A DNA stretch of 64,000 bases from Legionella_C dresdenensis (lineage in GTDB: Bacteria > Pseudomonadota > Gammaproteobacteria > Legionellales > Legionellaceae). Positions 17,981-26,578 of the stretch are shown piece after piece (within the stretch, counting starts at the first letter, position 1; each line of letters opens with the position of its first letter). Both the position numbers and the translations under genes were made by a program. The notes under the pieces were generated by a model that saw nothing but the letters and a program-made list of their open reading frames with translations, ran no database searches and had not been told where the DNA came from. The stretch lies in contig NZ_JBHSAB010000010.1 of the NCBI RefSeq assembly GCF_042649825.1, forward strand, positions 31,826 through 95,825. Direction: 5' to 3'.

Positions 17981-19480
17981 GTGGAATTTATTTATACCAC
18001 CGATTTTATTATTCTCGAGGAAAGTATCCAGGGCACCGGTGCATCGTACAGGCATAAAATGTCGTGTGGGATAATACGAGGACAATCAAAAGTCTGGGTT
18101 CGTAAAGAGGTTGTAACGCCGCAGAAAGCCAGAAAAGAACGTTTGGCGCAAGAATTTTTTCGCCTGATTATTCCACATCAGCCTGAAACCCGCATTGCTG
18201 TAAGCCCGCAAAATATTTATTATATTTTATCCGAACAAATCAACGGTTATAAAAATTTACCCGAAACTATCGAAGACGATTTCCTCCATGGCAGAATTAC
18301 AGGTCTGGGGCAAGCATTGCTGGTTGCCATGTTTGCGGAGGAAGCGGATCTTAAAAATGGCAATATCGGTATTGATGAGCAAGGAAGGGTAATCAAAATA
18401 GACGGCGACTGGTGTTTCTCGAGTCTTACTCAAACATTTAGCAACCGTAATTTTACCTTAACGCCTGTACGGATTGCCAAATTGCCCGATCCTTCTCACT
18501 ATCCAGTCAATCATTGGCTGGATTTTGTCGTCAAGCAAGAGAGAGAAGAAAGCGAGCATTTCAGCTCCAGGCTGAGCAAATCAACGTTATTTCGTGCCGA
18601 GATAAATGAAGCCATGCTCAAGATTTGTTTAATCCCTGACGGCTATCTGGCGTGTTTTGTTGATGCCTATATGCCGGATGACCGTCGGTTTTTCAATTTA
18701 TTGCGCAATCATCGTAACCAGCTAATAAATTGCGCCCTGGCTGATTCTTCTTTTCAAAATTATTTGAAATCAATTGACGCGGAACTTACGGTTCATGCGT
18801 TTCTGGCAGAGATGAAGTCCTTTAAGGCTGGCGATAAACAAATCCTTGCAAGCAAATTTGAACAACAATTTGAACAGGAGTTTAAGGGCATGCTAAACCC
18901 GTTTCAACATTTGAAACAACGATGTGGATATATGGGTTGCAAAGAGGTTTCAGATTGTCTTACTCTGTTGCGGGCCATCCGCAAACAGGCTGTAGGCAAC
19001 GCGGATAAACTGATAAGCGATTTTTATCAGCAACATTACCAACTGGTGATAAAGAACGCCAATGACAGAGGAAAGATAGCAGAAATTCACACTCTGCTAA
19101 CCCGGGTCTATGCGTCTGTCAGTTCATCAGAGGTATTGGCCGTTCGAAAAACGGCGAAAGCCATGCATGGCAGTGCGAATTTCTTTAGTGTGGGCAAAAA
19201 ACGCAAGGCAAATAACATTGAAAAGGCCCTGCAGAATACGTCTCTGCTGGAGCGAGGCAATATTATATCTACTAACAGGCTCAACAAAGTTCAAGAGGCG
19301 CTGGCTTCCCATCGCCATTGGGGCAGATCAACGTTATATAAGAGCAACAAACAGCTTATTTTCAATCAGGCAGCCCATTCTTATCAAGTGCTCAAACAGG
19401 TTTGGCGCTCCGAAACTTGCACTGGGGCGCAAAATGATAAAATTAATGTGTCTAATTGTTTGCCATTGTGCCAATCCTAA
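17981..19480 (+). CDS. Hypothetical protein with kinase-like core, effector candidate
   Basis: A 499-aa soluble protein with no signal peptide. Residues 123-143 (DLKNGNIGIDEQGRVIKIDG) look like the catalytic D-x(3-4)-N and metal-binding D of PI3/4-kinase- or HipA-like atypical kinases, and VWVRKEVV near residue 42 could supply the ATP-binding lysine. The remainder is helical and unrecognised, with QQFEQEF-type amphipathic stretches. The GTG start lacks a good ribosome binding site, and the next in-frame ATG is codon 27, so the N-terminus is uncertain. A kinase-like fold in an orphan Legionellales gene fits a Dot/Icm effector, but I see no decisive secretion signal; the last 20 residues are polar with few glutamates. 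Confidence 0.7.
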   Translation: MEFIYTTDFIILEESIQGTGASYRHKMSCGIIRGQSKVWVRKEVVTPQKARKERLAQEFFRLIIPHQPETRIAVSPQNIYYILSEQINGYKNLPETIEDDFLHGRITGLGQALLVAMFAEEADLKNGNIGIDEQGRVIKIDGDWCFSSLTQTFSNRNFTLTPVRIAKLPDPSHYPVNHWLDFVVKQEREESEHFSSRLSKSTLFRAEINEAMLKICLIPDGYLACFVDAYMPDDRRFFNLLRNHRNQLINCALADSSFQNYLKSIDAELTVHAFLAEMKSFKAGDKQILASKFEQQFEQEFKGMLNPFQHLKQRCGYMGCKEVSDCLTLLRAIRKQAVGNADKLISDFYQQHYQLVIKNANDRGKIAEIHTLLTRVYASVSSSEVLAVRKTAKAMHGSANFFSVGKKRKANNIEKALQNTSLLERGNIISTNRLNKVQEALASHRHWGRSTLYKSNKQLIFNQAAHSYQVLKQVWRSETCTGAQNDKINVSNCLPLCQS

Positions 19481-19506
19481 AATTCGGCGGCAGAGATATA
19501 TCTGAT

Positions 19507-20442
19507 CTACAGGGTATATTCTTTAGGATCAAGGCCAATTTCATTCTGAATTTTTTCTACTTTATGTTGTGTTGACGTATGGTTAAAGAAAAGAAAATTT
19601 TCGGTTAGCGCATAATTAATCAGATTAGCTATACCGCCAGTCAACAACAAAGAGCATAGATTGCTAATCATTCGTTTCCAGCCCCGATGAATGGCAAAAT
19701 CTTTGTCATGCCTGTGCAAGTCTTGAAGAAGTTGCAACTTAAACTGTAAAATATCAACTTGTTTTTTTAAGTCATTGGCCTGTGGTTCATTATCCGCTGG
19801 TTGCACTTGCACCTTTTTTAATAAATCTTTGGCAATGTTAATAGCGCACTCGCTTTTCGTTCGTGATATTTTATCAGGAGCATATTTTACTTTTTGTTTT
19901 AGTTTTTCACCATACCGCTCTAGTTCATTTATCTGCCTTATTAGTTGTGTTTTAAGTTTATTATCCCAAAGCAGTAACGTTTTACTTAAATCGGCTTTTT
20001 GTAAACTTTCAATCAATGCTTGATAAAAACTCTCATCAGCTGACTGAAGAAGTTCATTAAGCATATGAAGGAAAAAGTTAAGGTCACCTAGCAGTAAGGC
20101 TTCGATATTTGATCGTACTTCACAAACTCGACCTTGGTCGACGTGCGTTACAGACCATAGGTCGTCGTCATATTTACTGATTATACGATAAATAAAATCA
20201 GTCTGAAGCAATGCTTTAAACTCTTCGACGTCTCTAGCTTTTATCGCGTTATTAAGCTGTTGTTTTAAAAAACTGATATTCGAAAGTTGTACCCCTTTTA
20301 TAAAACCTTCAGGAGCAGTAGAGATACTATGATTATATTCATCAATAACCTTAACTTGACCACATTGATTGTAGTAGTGGCAATTGTCATAATGATTAAC
20401 CAGCCCAATATAAGTAGCTTTACGCTTTATTTGACGGGTCAT
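19507..20442 (-). CDS. Hypothetical helical protein with C-terminal hydrophobic segment
   Basis: About 311 aa from ATG 20442 (starting MTRQIKRKATYIGLVNHYDN); a TTG at 20499 in frame would add 19 residues and is less likely. The middle is strongly helical and charged, with probable coiled coil (KTQLIRQINELERYGEKLKQ near residue 165). Near residue 270 a hydrophobic segment, SNLCSLLLTGGIANLINYAL, is followed by FFF/NHTSTQHKVEKIQNEIG. This order, a coiled coil then a short membrane-type segment and a polar tail, recurs in Legionella proteins of unknown function. No family was recognised. It is convergent with the kinase-like gene and ends 26 bp from it. Confidence 0.7.
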   Translation of the reverse strand: MTRQIKRKATYIGLVNHYDNCHYYNQCGQVKVIDEYNHSISTAPEGFIKGVQLSNISFLKQQLNNAIKARDVEEFKALLQTDFIYRIISKYDDDLWSVTHVDQGRVCEVRSNIEALLLGDLNFFLHMLNELLQSADESFYQALIESLQKADLSKTLLLWDNKLKTQLIRQINELERYGEKLKQKVKYAPDKISRTKSECAINIAKDLLKKVQVQPADNEPQANDLKKQVDILQFKLQLLQDLHRHDKDFAIHRGWKRMISNLCSLLLTGGIANLINYALTENFLFFNHTSTQHKVEKIQNEIGLDPKEYTL

Positions 20443-20607
20443 AATAAATGCTTTTTTCACATCATACACAGTTGAGATAATTTTAAGCGAAATGAGCAAA
20501 TAAGTCTATCTCGCTAATATCGGAATTGCATCAAAAAATGTTACCGAAAGGCCCAAGTTCCGGAGCGCTAGGCCAAACAACAGTTTCAACCTGCAACAAA
20601 TACGTAG

Positions 20608-20627
20608 GTTGGGTCGTTTGACCCAAC
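20608..20627. repeat. Dispersed palindrome, family A (copy 2)
   Basis: GTTGGGTCGTTTGACCCAAC, preceded by TACGTAG. It sits 7 bp beyond the stop of the DUF4442 gene. Confidence 0.85.
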
Positions 20628-20634
20628 AAAAGCC

Positions 20635-21105
20635 CTACAGCACCTTGATTGACAATTCGAGTTCAAATTCTGCAACAAGTTCGGGGTTTTTAAGATAATT
20701 GATATAGGCATTCACCTTAATCATTCTATTGACCCGGCTATTGCCGGCTTTTGATTCATCCAGCATTTCCTTAACTTGCTCACCCATCTCGCTGATAAAG
20801 TATACATCAGACTCAGGGCGCTTTAGAAACTGGGCGCGAAAGGATTTAAACGCCAGTGAGATTTTTACTTTTTCCTGTTCGGCATGGTAAAAGCCATGAA
20901 AACCACAGGCGAGATCAGCGCCAACAGCCAGAGCGCCGAAATACATGGTGTTAAAATGATTTTTGCTACGCTGGTTTAACGGCAACATAATCACGATCTT
21001 CCGAGAGTCCAGGCTAATCAGCTTAGGCTTCAAATGGCCGATCAGCGGCACTTTAAAATGTCCGAAATACCAAAGAAAAAACTTAAACCGCGTGATTAAT
21101 TTCAT
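20635..21105 (-). CDS. DUF4442 / PaaI-like hotdog-fold protein
   Basis: Predicted thioesterase-like hotdog protein of 156 aa. The family features are KIVIMLPLNQRSKNHFNTMY near residue 36 followed by FGALAVGADLACGFHGF, equivalent to the helix and active-site loop of DUF4442 proteins. No signal peptide; a basic aromatic N-terminus (RFKFFLWYFGHFKVP) could associate with membrane. It overlaps the upstream BON-domain gene by 4 nt, so the two are co-translated. The substrate, likely an acyl-CoA, is unknown. Confidence 0.82.
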   Translation of the reverse strand: MKLITRFKFFLWYFGHFKVPLIGHLKPKLISLDSRKIVIMLPLNQRSKNHFNTMYFGALAVGADLACGFHGFYHAEQEKVKISLAFKSFRAQFLKRPESDVYFISEMGEQVKEMLDESKAGNSRVNRMIKVNAYINYLKNPELVAEFELELSIKVL

Positions 21106-21659
21106 TGCTCGTCCCTGTTTACTTTCAAGTGAGAAATAATTTTTTTAACGCCTTTAATCGCACTGACTCTTTTAATAATAGCACCAACTGATTTCTCTTT
21201 CTTGACTTCGCCGGTGAGGGTTACCGTTCCATTATCCGTGCTGGCGTTAATGCCCACTAATGGAATCGATTCATCATCAAACACTTTTGCTTTCAAAATA
21301 GTCGCTTCAACCTTGGCGGTAATATAGGCATCAGTAAACCGTGTGTTTACCTGTTTAATCATTAGTTCTTCTGCATCTACCGTTTTGACGCCTTTGGTTG
21401 TTTTGGCAATGGTCAGAGCATCAACAAACGCTTGTCGGTCTTTCACATAACCGCTTAAGGTGACGACGCCATCCTGGGTCGATACCGAGATCTTGAGTGG
21501 ATTCAGACCACGATTTTTAGCAAATTTAGCGGTAATTTTGGTCGTGATCACCGAATCGCTGATCGATTTTTCAATGTCGGAAATATGATTTTCCGCCCGC
21601 ACAGCAGTAATCGGTGCTATAAGAACGATACTCAGGATAAGTGATAAAAAGATGCGCAT
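21102..21659 (-). CDS. Periplasmic two-BON-domain protein (OsmY/DolP-like)
   Basis: Secreted 185-aa protein with a signal peptide ending near ITAVRA-EN (residue 23). Two BON domains follow: about residues 32-100 (ITTKITAKFAKNRGLNPLKI, with GVVTLSGYV) and about 108-180 (ITAKVEATILKAKVFDDESI, with GTVTLTGEV). Such proteins bind phospholipid or stabilise the envelope under stress. There is no lipobox cysteine, so it is soluble periplasmic like OsmY rather than lipidated like DolP. It is coupled by ATGA to the DUF4442 gene. Confidence 0.88.
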   Translation of the reverse strand: MRIFLSLILSIVLIAPITAVRAENHISDIEKSISDSVITTKITAKFAKNRGLNPLKISVSTQDGVVTLSGYVKDRQAFVDALTIAKTTKGVKTVDAEELMIKQVNTRFTDAYITAKVEATILKAKVFDDESIPLVGINASTDNGTVTLTGEVKKEKSVGAIIKRVSAIKGVKKIISHLKVNRDEQ

Positions 21660-21720
21660 GTGAGTGGGTCTGTCAATAGCGGTAGAGAAAGTATATCACT
21701 TTTACCACAAGCTATACAGT

Positions 21721-22158
21721 CTACATTTTTTTCGTCATATCCAGACTCTGAATAATGTAAGGCGGATTAGTTGCTCTGATGACAATCGCTGAAAAACGAA
21801 CGGTCATATTCACTTCAGGGATATAATAATCCTGATTTATCCGCCAATAATGGATGCCGGAATAATCTCCTTCTGCTTCAATCTGAGCCGGAGCAAGCGC
21901 TTCGGGGTGTAATACCAGTTTCTGACTGCGGATAGTAGATACCCCTTGATTAAAGAACGTGCCAAGCGCCTCCCAGGCATTAACCGTATAATGACTTTTA
22001 ACGGCCTCCAGCTGTTGATCGATATTATTGTAATCGAGCGCAAGGGTGTTGGATAAAGTTTGTTCTGTCCAGCTGATTACGTCCTGCGGGCCGGCCGAAT
22101 TAATAGCAGGAGTAATGAAAAATAAAAACACTAAAGCAATACATACCGATTTTTTCAC
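21721..22158 (-). CDS. Secreted IcmL/DotI-family protein, orphan
   Basis: 145 aa with a signal peptide (KKSVCIALVFLFFITPAINS) and the IcmL/DotI periplasmic domain pattern: W-x-x-x-T...LDYNNIDQQLEAVKSHYTV, AWEALGTFFNQ, a long strand-rich end with GDYSGIHYWRINQDYYIP. In Legionella and Coxiella, DotI/IcmL is an inner-membrane component of the type IVB secretion system with an N-terminal anchor. This copy has a cleavable signal instead, and no other dot/icm genes are in the window, so it is a stand-alone paralogue and not the core DotI. Its presence is a useful lineage marker for Legionellales. Confidence 0.8.
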   Translation of the reverse strand: MKKSVCIALVFLFFITPAINSAGPQDVISWTEQTLSNTLALDYNNIDQQLEAVKSHYTVNAWEALGTFFNQGVSTIRSQKLVLHPEALAPAQIEAEGDYSGIHYWRINQDYYIPEVNMTVRFSAIVIRATNPPYIIQSLDMTKKM

Positions 22159-22200
22159 AATCAGATCCCTCTAAATACCCCATATTTTTTATTAGTATAG

Positions 22201-22226
22201 TGTAGGTTGGACTGTAAAGCACAACA
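22201..22226. repeat. Dispersed hairpin, family B (degenerate copy)
   Basis: TGTAGGTTGGACTGTAAAGC followed by ACAACA. It resembles the family B consensus with mismatches in the stem and lies upstream of uvrA. Confidence 0.6.
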
Positions 22227-22307
22227 CTGTATTAACAATGAGCAAAGCTATCCATAGCCGGTTGAAGTCGTTATAATGCTAATATTTAAGACATAATGGC
22301 GAGTAAA

Positions 22308-25151
22308 ATGGAGTCCATCAGCATTCGCGGTGCCAGAACCCATAATTTAAAAAATATTGATCTCGATCTTCCCCGTAATCAACTTATTGTCATTACCGGG
22401 CTTTCAGGTTCAGGAAAGTCGTCTCTGGCATTTGATACCCTCTATGCGGAAGGTCAGCGCCGTTATGTCGAATCGCTTTCAGCTTATGCCCGCCAGTTTC
22501 TTTCAATGATGGAAAAACCCGATGTCGATTCGATTGAGGGGTTGTCGCCCGCAATATCAATTGAGCAAAAAGCAACCTCACATAATCCCCGATCAACGGT
22601 TGGAACGATTACTGAAATTTATGACTATTTACGGCTGTTATTTGCTCGCGTAGGGGAACCGCGTTGCCCTACCCACAAGCTGGCTTTAAATGCGCAGACG
22701 ATCAGTCAGATGGTTGATCAGGTTCTGGCCATGCCAGCAGATACCAAAGCCATGATTCTGGCGCCGGTTGTCCGGGAGCGCAAAGGCGAACATCAGCAGC
22801 TATTACAGCAATTACAGGCACAAGGTTATGTGCGTGCACGCATTGATGGCGAATTATGTGAGCTCGATGATCCGCCAAAGCTGGCCTTGCGTCAGAAACA
22901 TACTATTGAAGTGGTCGTGGATCGCTTCAAAATTCGGTCTGATCTTGGCCAGCGGTTAAGTGAGTCGTTTGAAAACGCACTTAACCTCGCTGACGGCCTG
23001 GTCACGGTTGCAGCTATGGATGACAGCTTTGAGGATATCGTATTTTCTTCTCGCTTTGCCTGTCCTGAGTGCGGTTATAGCATCAGCGAACTGGAGCCGC
23101 GATTATTTTCGTTTAATAATCCGGTAGGAGCCTGTCCGTCTTGCGACGGGCTTGGCGTTGACCAGTTTTTTGATCCGGCCAAAGTGGTTCATAACAATGA
23201 AGCGAGCCTGGCTGCAGGCGCTATCCGCGGTTGGGATAAAAAGACAACGTATTATTACCCGATGCTTGAATCGCTGGCCCGCCATTATCAATTTGATATT
23301 GAGCAGCCTTTTTGTCAATTACCAGAGCAAATCCGCAAAATAGTACTCTATGGCAGCGGTACTGAAGTGATTGAGTTTCACTACCAGCGTCCCCATGGCG
23401 GCTCTATGGTGAAAAAACACCCTTTTGAGGGGATTATCCCCAATATGAAACGGCGCTACCACGAATCCGATTCGTCCATGATGCGGGAAGAGCTGGCGCG
23501 TTATTTATCAACCCGGCCCTGTGAAACCTGCCATGGCGCAAGACTGCGTGAAGAAGCGCGTAATGTGTTTATTGATAATAAAAATCTGCCTGAAATCAGC
23601 GCTTATTCAATCGAAAAGTCCTATGAGTTTTTTAAGGGGCTATCGCTGACAGGTTATCGCGGTGAAATCGCCGGCAAAATCAATAAGGAAATTGTCGAAC
23701 GCCTCGGGTTTCTGGTGAATGTCGGGCTTGATTATTTATCGCTGGCACGCAGTGCCGAAACTTTGTCCGGCGGTGAAGCCCAGCGTATCAGACTGGCCAG
23801 CCAGATAGGCTCTGGCCTGGTTGGGGTGATGTATATTCTTGATGAACCGTCAATCGGTTTGCACCAACGGGATAATGATCGCCTGCTTAAAACGCTGGAG
23901 CATTTAAGAAACCTTGGTAATACCGTCATTGTGGTTGAGCATGACGAAGACGCAATCCGTTCAGCCGATTATGTCCTGGATATTGGTCCTGGTGCCGGTG
24001 TTCATGGCGGAACAATAGTCGCGGCTGGTACGCCGAAACAGATTATGGCCAATTCGGAGTCTCTGACCGGACAATATTTGTCCGGGGTACAGGAAATTGC
24101 AATTCCGGCTAACCGTCTCCCGGTTGTTCCGGAGCGGATGATTCAGCTGCGTGGAGTAAGTTGCAATAATTTAAATAATGTTGATGTCGATATCCCCGTT
24201 GGCCTGCTGACCTGTATTACTGGTGTGTCTGGTTCTGGCAAATCCAGCCTGATTAACGACACGCTTTACCCGGTTGCCGCCAATCAACTGAACCGCGCGA
24301 ATATTCTGGTTACTGGGCAGGCAAAAGCAATCGATGGTCTTGAGCGTTGCGATAAGGTGATTGATATTGATCAAAGCCCGATTGGCCGCACGCCGCGTTC
24401 CAATCCGGCAACTTACACCGGATTGTTTACAACTATCCGGGAGTTATTTTCATCCACGCCGGAAGCCCGTGCGAGAGGGTATCAGCCAGGCCGGTTCAGT
24501 TTTAATGTCCGCGGCGGGCGTTGTGAGGCATGCCAGGGGGATGGATTGATTAAGGTGGAAATGCATTTCCTGCCTGATATTTATGTTGCCTGCGATGTTT
24601 GTCAGGGCAAACGCTATAATCGGGAAACACTCGAAATCCATTATAAAGGCAAAACTATCCATGAAGTGCTGGATATGACTGTGGAAGATGCGCGGGTATT
24701 TTTTGATGCCATCCCCTCTCTGGCCAGAAAATGCCAGACCCTGATTGATGTCGGCCTGTCCTATATTCGCTTGGGACAAAGCGCAACGACATTATCAGGC
24801 GGTGAGGCGCAGCGGATCAAACTGGCGCGTGAATTATCCAAACGGGATACAGGGAATACGCTGTATATTCTTGATGAACCAACTACCGGATTACATTTTC
24901 ATGATGTCAGGCAGTTGCTGGCAGTATTGTTCCGGTTAAGGGATCAAGGGAACACCGTCGTGATTATCGAGCACAATCTGGACGTAATCAAAACGGCAGA
25001 CTGGATTATTGATCTTGGACCGGAAGGCGGCAGCAAGGGCGGTAAGATAATCGCCGTGGGTACGCCTGAGCAGGTCGCGGCGTGCAAACAGTCGTATACC
25101 GGAATTTTTCTAAAACCATTATTAAAGAAAAAAAGCAGCAATGGACACTGA
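22308..25151 (+). CDS. uvrA: Excinuclease ABC subunit A
   Basis: Damage-recognition ATPase of nucleotide excision repair. About 947 aa from ATG 22308, which aligns with UvrA N-termini (MESISIRGARTHNLKNIDL); an ATG four codons upstream at 22296 is the alternative. Two ABC modules are complete: Walker A GLSGSGKSSLAF near residue 31 and GVSGSGKSSLIN near residue 638, and two signatures LSGGEAQRI. Zinc-binding cysteines are visible at CPECGYSI and at CEACQGDGLIKVEM...CDVCQGKRY. The stop overlaps thiE by 11 nt, so DNA repair and thiamine salvage genes share a transcript here. Confidence 0.97.
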   Translation: MESISIRGARTHNLKNIDLDLPRNQLIVITGLSGSGKSSLAFDTLYAEGQRRYVESLSAYARQFLSMMEKPDVDSIEGLSPAISIEQKATSHNPRSTVGTITEIYDYLRLLFARVGEPRCPTHKLALNAQTISQMVDQVLAMPADTKAMILAPVVRERKGEHQQLLQQLQAQGYVRARIDGELCELDDPPKLALRQKHTIEVVVDRFKIRSDLGQRLSESFENALNLADGLVTVAAMDDSFEDIVFSSRFACPECGYSISELEPRLFSFNNPVGACPSCDGLGVDQFFDPAKVVHNNEASLAAGAIRGWDKKTTYYYPMLESLARHYQFDIEQPFCQLPEQIRKIVLYGSGTEVIEFHYQRPHGGSMVKKHPFEGIIPNMKRRYHESDSSMMREELARYLSTRPCETCHGARLREEARNVFIDNKNLPEISAYSIEKSYEFFKGLSLTGYRGEIAGKINKEIVERLGFLVNVGLDYLSLARSAETLSGGEAQRIRLASQIGSGLVGVMYILDEPSIGLHQRDNDRLLKTLEHLRNLGNTVIVVEHDEDAIRSADYVLDIGPGAGVHGGTIVAAGTPKQIMANSESLTGQYLSGVQEIAIPANRLPVVPERMIQLRGVSCNNLNNVDVDIPVGLLTCITGVSGSGKSSLINDTLYPVAANQLNRANILVTGQAKAIDGLERCDKVIDIDQSPIGRTPRSNPATYTGLFTTIRELFSSTPEARARGYQPGRFSFNVRGGRCEACQGDGLIKVEMHFLPDIYVACDVCQGKRYNRETLEIHYKGKTIHEVLDMTVEDARVFFDAIPSLARKCQTLIDVGLSYIRLGQSATTLSGGEAQRIKLARELSKRDTGNTLYILDEPTTGLHFHDVRQLLAVLFRLRDQGNTVVIIEHNLDVIKTADWIIDLGPEGGSKGGKIIAVGTPEQVAACKQSYTGIFLKPLLKKKSSNGH

Positions 25152-25785
25152 TTATTTAAAATTAATGCTGGTGACAAATCGCCAGACTGATGATTTAGGC
25201 AGTTATCTGGCGTTTATTGAACAATGCCTGATTGGCGGAGTGACCTCGGTTCAGCTGCGGGAGAAAAGCCCACGCTCTGAACAATTGCTTGCTGATGCCG
25301 GGCAGCTTAAATTGTTGCTGGACAGATACCAGATACCGCTGATTATCAATGATAACGTCGATTTGGCTATTGAGCTTGATGCTGCTGGCGTCCATCTTGG
25401 TCAAAGCGATGGTTGTCCTGAAACAGCCCGCGCGCGTCTGGGGCAGGATAAAATTATTGGCTTATCGCTTGAAAGCGAAGAGGATTTACTCACAAGCAAT
25501 CAATTGCCAGTAAGTTACACGGCTGCCAGTGCAGTATTTGCGACGGCCAGCAAATCCAATCTCCGTAAACTATGGGGGCTTGCCGGTTTGCGGGAATTGG
25601 CTGAGCGCTGCCGGCATCCGGTTATTGCTATTGGCGGGATTGATTTGACTAACGCGGCAGATGTTGCGGCTGCAGGCGCCGCCGGCATTGCTGTTATCGG
25701 TGCATTGCACCAGGCAGACGACCCGGCGGTAGCGGCATCCAGGCTTTGCCGGTCATTTGAGGGAGGTGCCCATGCTTACCGTTGA
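25141..25785 (+). CDS. thiE: Thiamine phosphate synthase
   Basis: Couples hydroxymethylpyrimidine pyrophosphate and thiazole phosphate into thiamine phosphate. The 214-aa TIM barrel shows the family blocks VTSVQLREKSPRSEQ, LIINDNVDLAIELDAAGVHL with GQSD, and VIAIGGIDLTNAADVAAAGA near the C-terminus. It overlaps uvrA upstream and thiM downstream (14 nt), so translation is coupled along uvrA-thiE-thiM-thiD. No TPP riboswitch is visible before thiE, as expected for a gene embedded this way. Confidence 0.93.
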   Translation: MDTDYLKLMLVTNRQTDDLGSYLAFIEQCLIGGVTSVQLREKSPRSEQLLADAGQLKLLLDRYQIPLIINDNVDLAIELDAAGVHLGQSDGCPETARARLGQDKIIGLSLESEEDLLTSNQLPVSYTAASAVFATASKSNLRKLWGLAGLRELAERCRHPVIAIGGIDLTNAADVAAAGAAGIAVIGALHQADDPAVAASRLCRSFEGGAHAYR

Positions 25786-26575
25786 ACAGTTACACAACGC
25801 GCTATCTGTTTTGCGTGCAAGAAAGCCATTGGTATTATCATTGACCAATCAGGTGACTATGGATCTGATGGCTAACAGCCTGTTGGCTTTAGGCGCGGCA
25901 CCGCTGATGTCTAATGCCTTCGAAGAGGCTGGCGAGCTTTTGGCACTGAGTCAGGCTTTAAATATTAACATCGGTACGTTAAATAGCAGTTTTGGCCAGG
26001 ATGCGCTGCAGACAGCCAAACTGGCAAATGCGGATAATATTCCAGTCATTCTTGATCCGGTTGGCGCCGGCGCCAGTCAATTAAGAACCTTTACGGCTCA
26101 ATCGTTAATGCCGCATGTCTCTATTATACGAGGTAATGCCAGTGAAATACTGGCGTTAGCTGATGAAATAAATACAACCCGCGGTGTGGATGCAGAAGCA
26201 GAGGTCAGACAGGCAACCGAGGTCGCTACCCGTTTAACTTTAAATCAGCGGACTATTGTTGTAAGCGGCGCTGTCGATTTTGTTACCGACGGCAGCGAAG
26301 CCTTTTTTCTCCCGTTTGGTTCCCGGTTAATGACACGGGTCACCGGTATGGGCTGTACTTTAACCGCTGTGATTGCCGCTTTTGCCGGCAGTGGTTTCAG
26401 TTTGTATCAGGCTGCCTTATACGGAACGGCTTATTTCGGGCTTTGCGGGATGGCGACCGAAAGTAAAACGTTAATGCCCGGCACATTCAGGCAATTATTT
26501 ATCGATCAGTTATATAATCCAAATTGGGATTTGTTTGCGAGGTTAATTGACCAAAACACCATTAAGGAGCACTAA
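25772..26575 (+). CDS. thiM: Hydroxyethylthiazole kinase
   Basis: Salvage kinase that phosphorylates the thiazole moiety for ThiE. I start it at ATG 25772, where GGGAGG lies five bases upstream; an in-frame TTG at 25757 is weaker. The 267-aa product has the ribokinase-fold features VLSLTNQVTMDLMANSLLAL, NINIGTLN, VILDPVGAGAS and the anion-hole MTRVTGMGCTLTAV with its catalytic cysteine-containing GMGCT loop. It lies between thiE and thiD. Together these three make a pyrimidine/thiazole salvage set; no de novo genes (thiC, thiG, thiH) are in the window. Confidence 0.94.
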   Translation: MLTVEQLHNALSVLRARKPLVLSLTNQVTMDLMANSLLALGAAPLMSNAFEEAGELLALSQALNINIGTLNSSFGQDALQTAKLANADNIPVILDPVGAGASQLRTFTAQSLMPHVSIIRGNASEILALADEINTTRGVDAEAEVRQATEVATRLTLNQRTIVVSGAVDFVTDGSEAFFLPFGSRLMTRVTGMGCTLTAVIAAFAGSGFSLYQAALYGTAYFGLCGMATESKTLMPGTFRQLFIDQLYNPNWDLFARLIDQNTIKEH

Positions 26576-26578
26576 ATC

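Noticed and set aside
25100..25145. TPP riboswitch ahead of thiE
   Set aside because: The region is uvrA coding sequence and shows no THI-box pattern.
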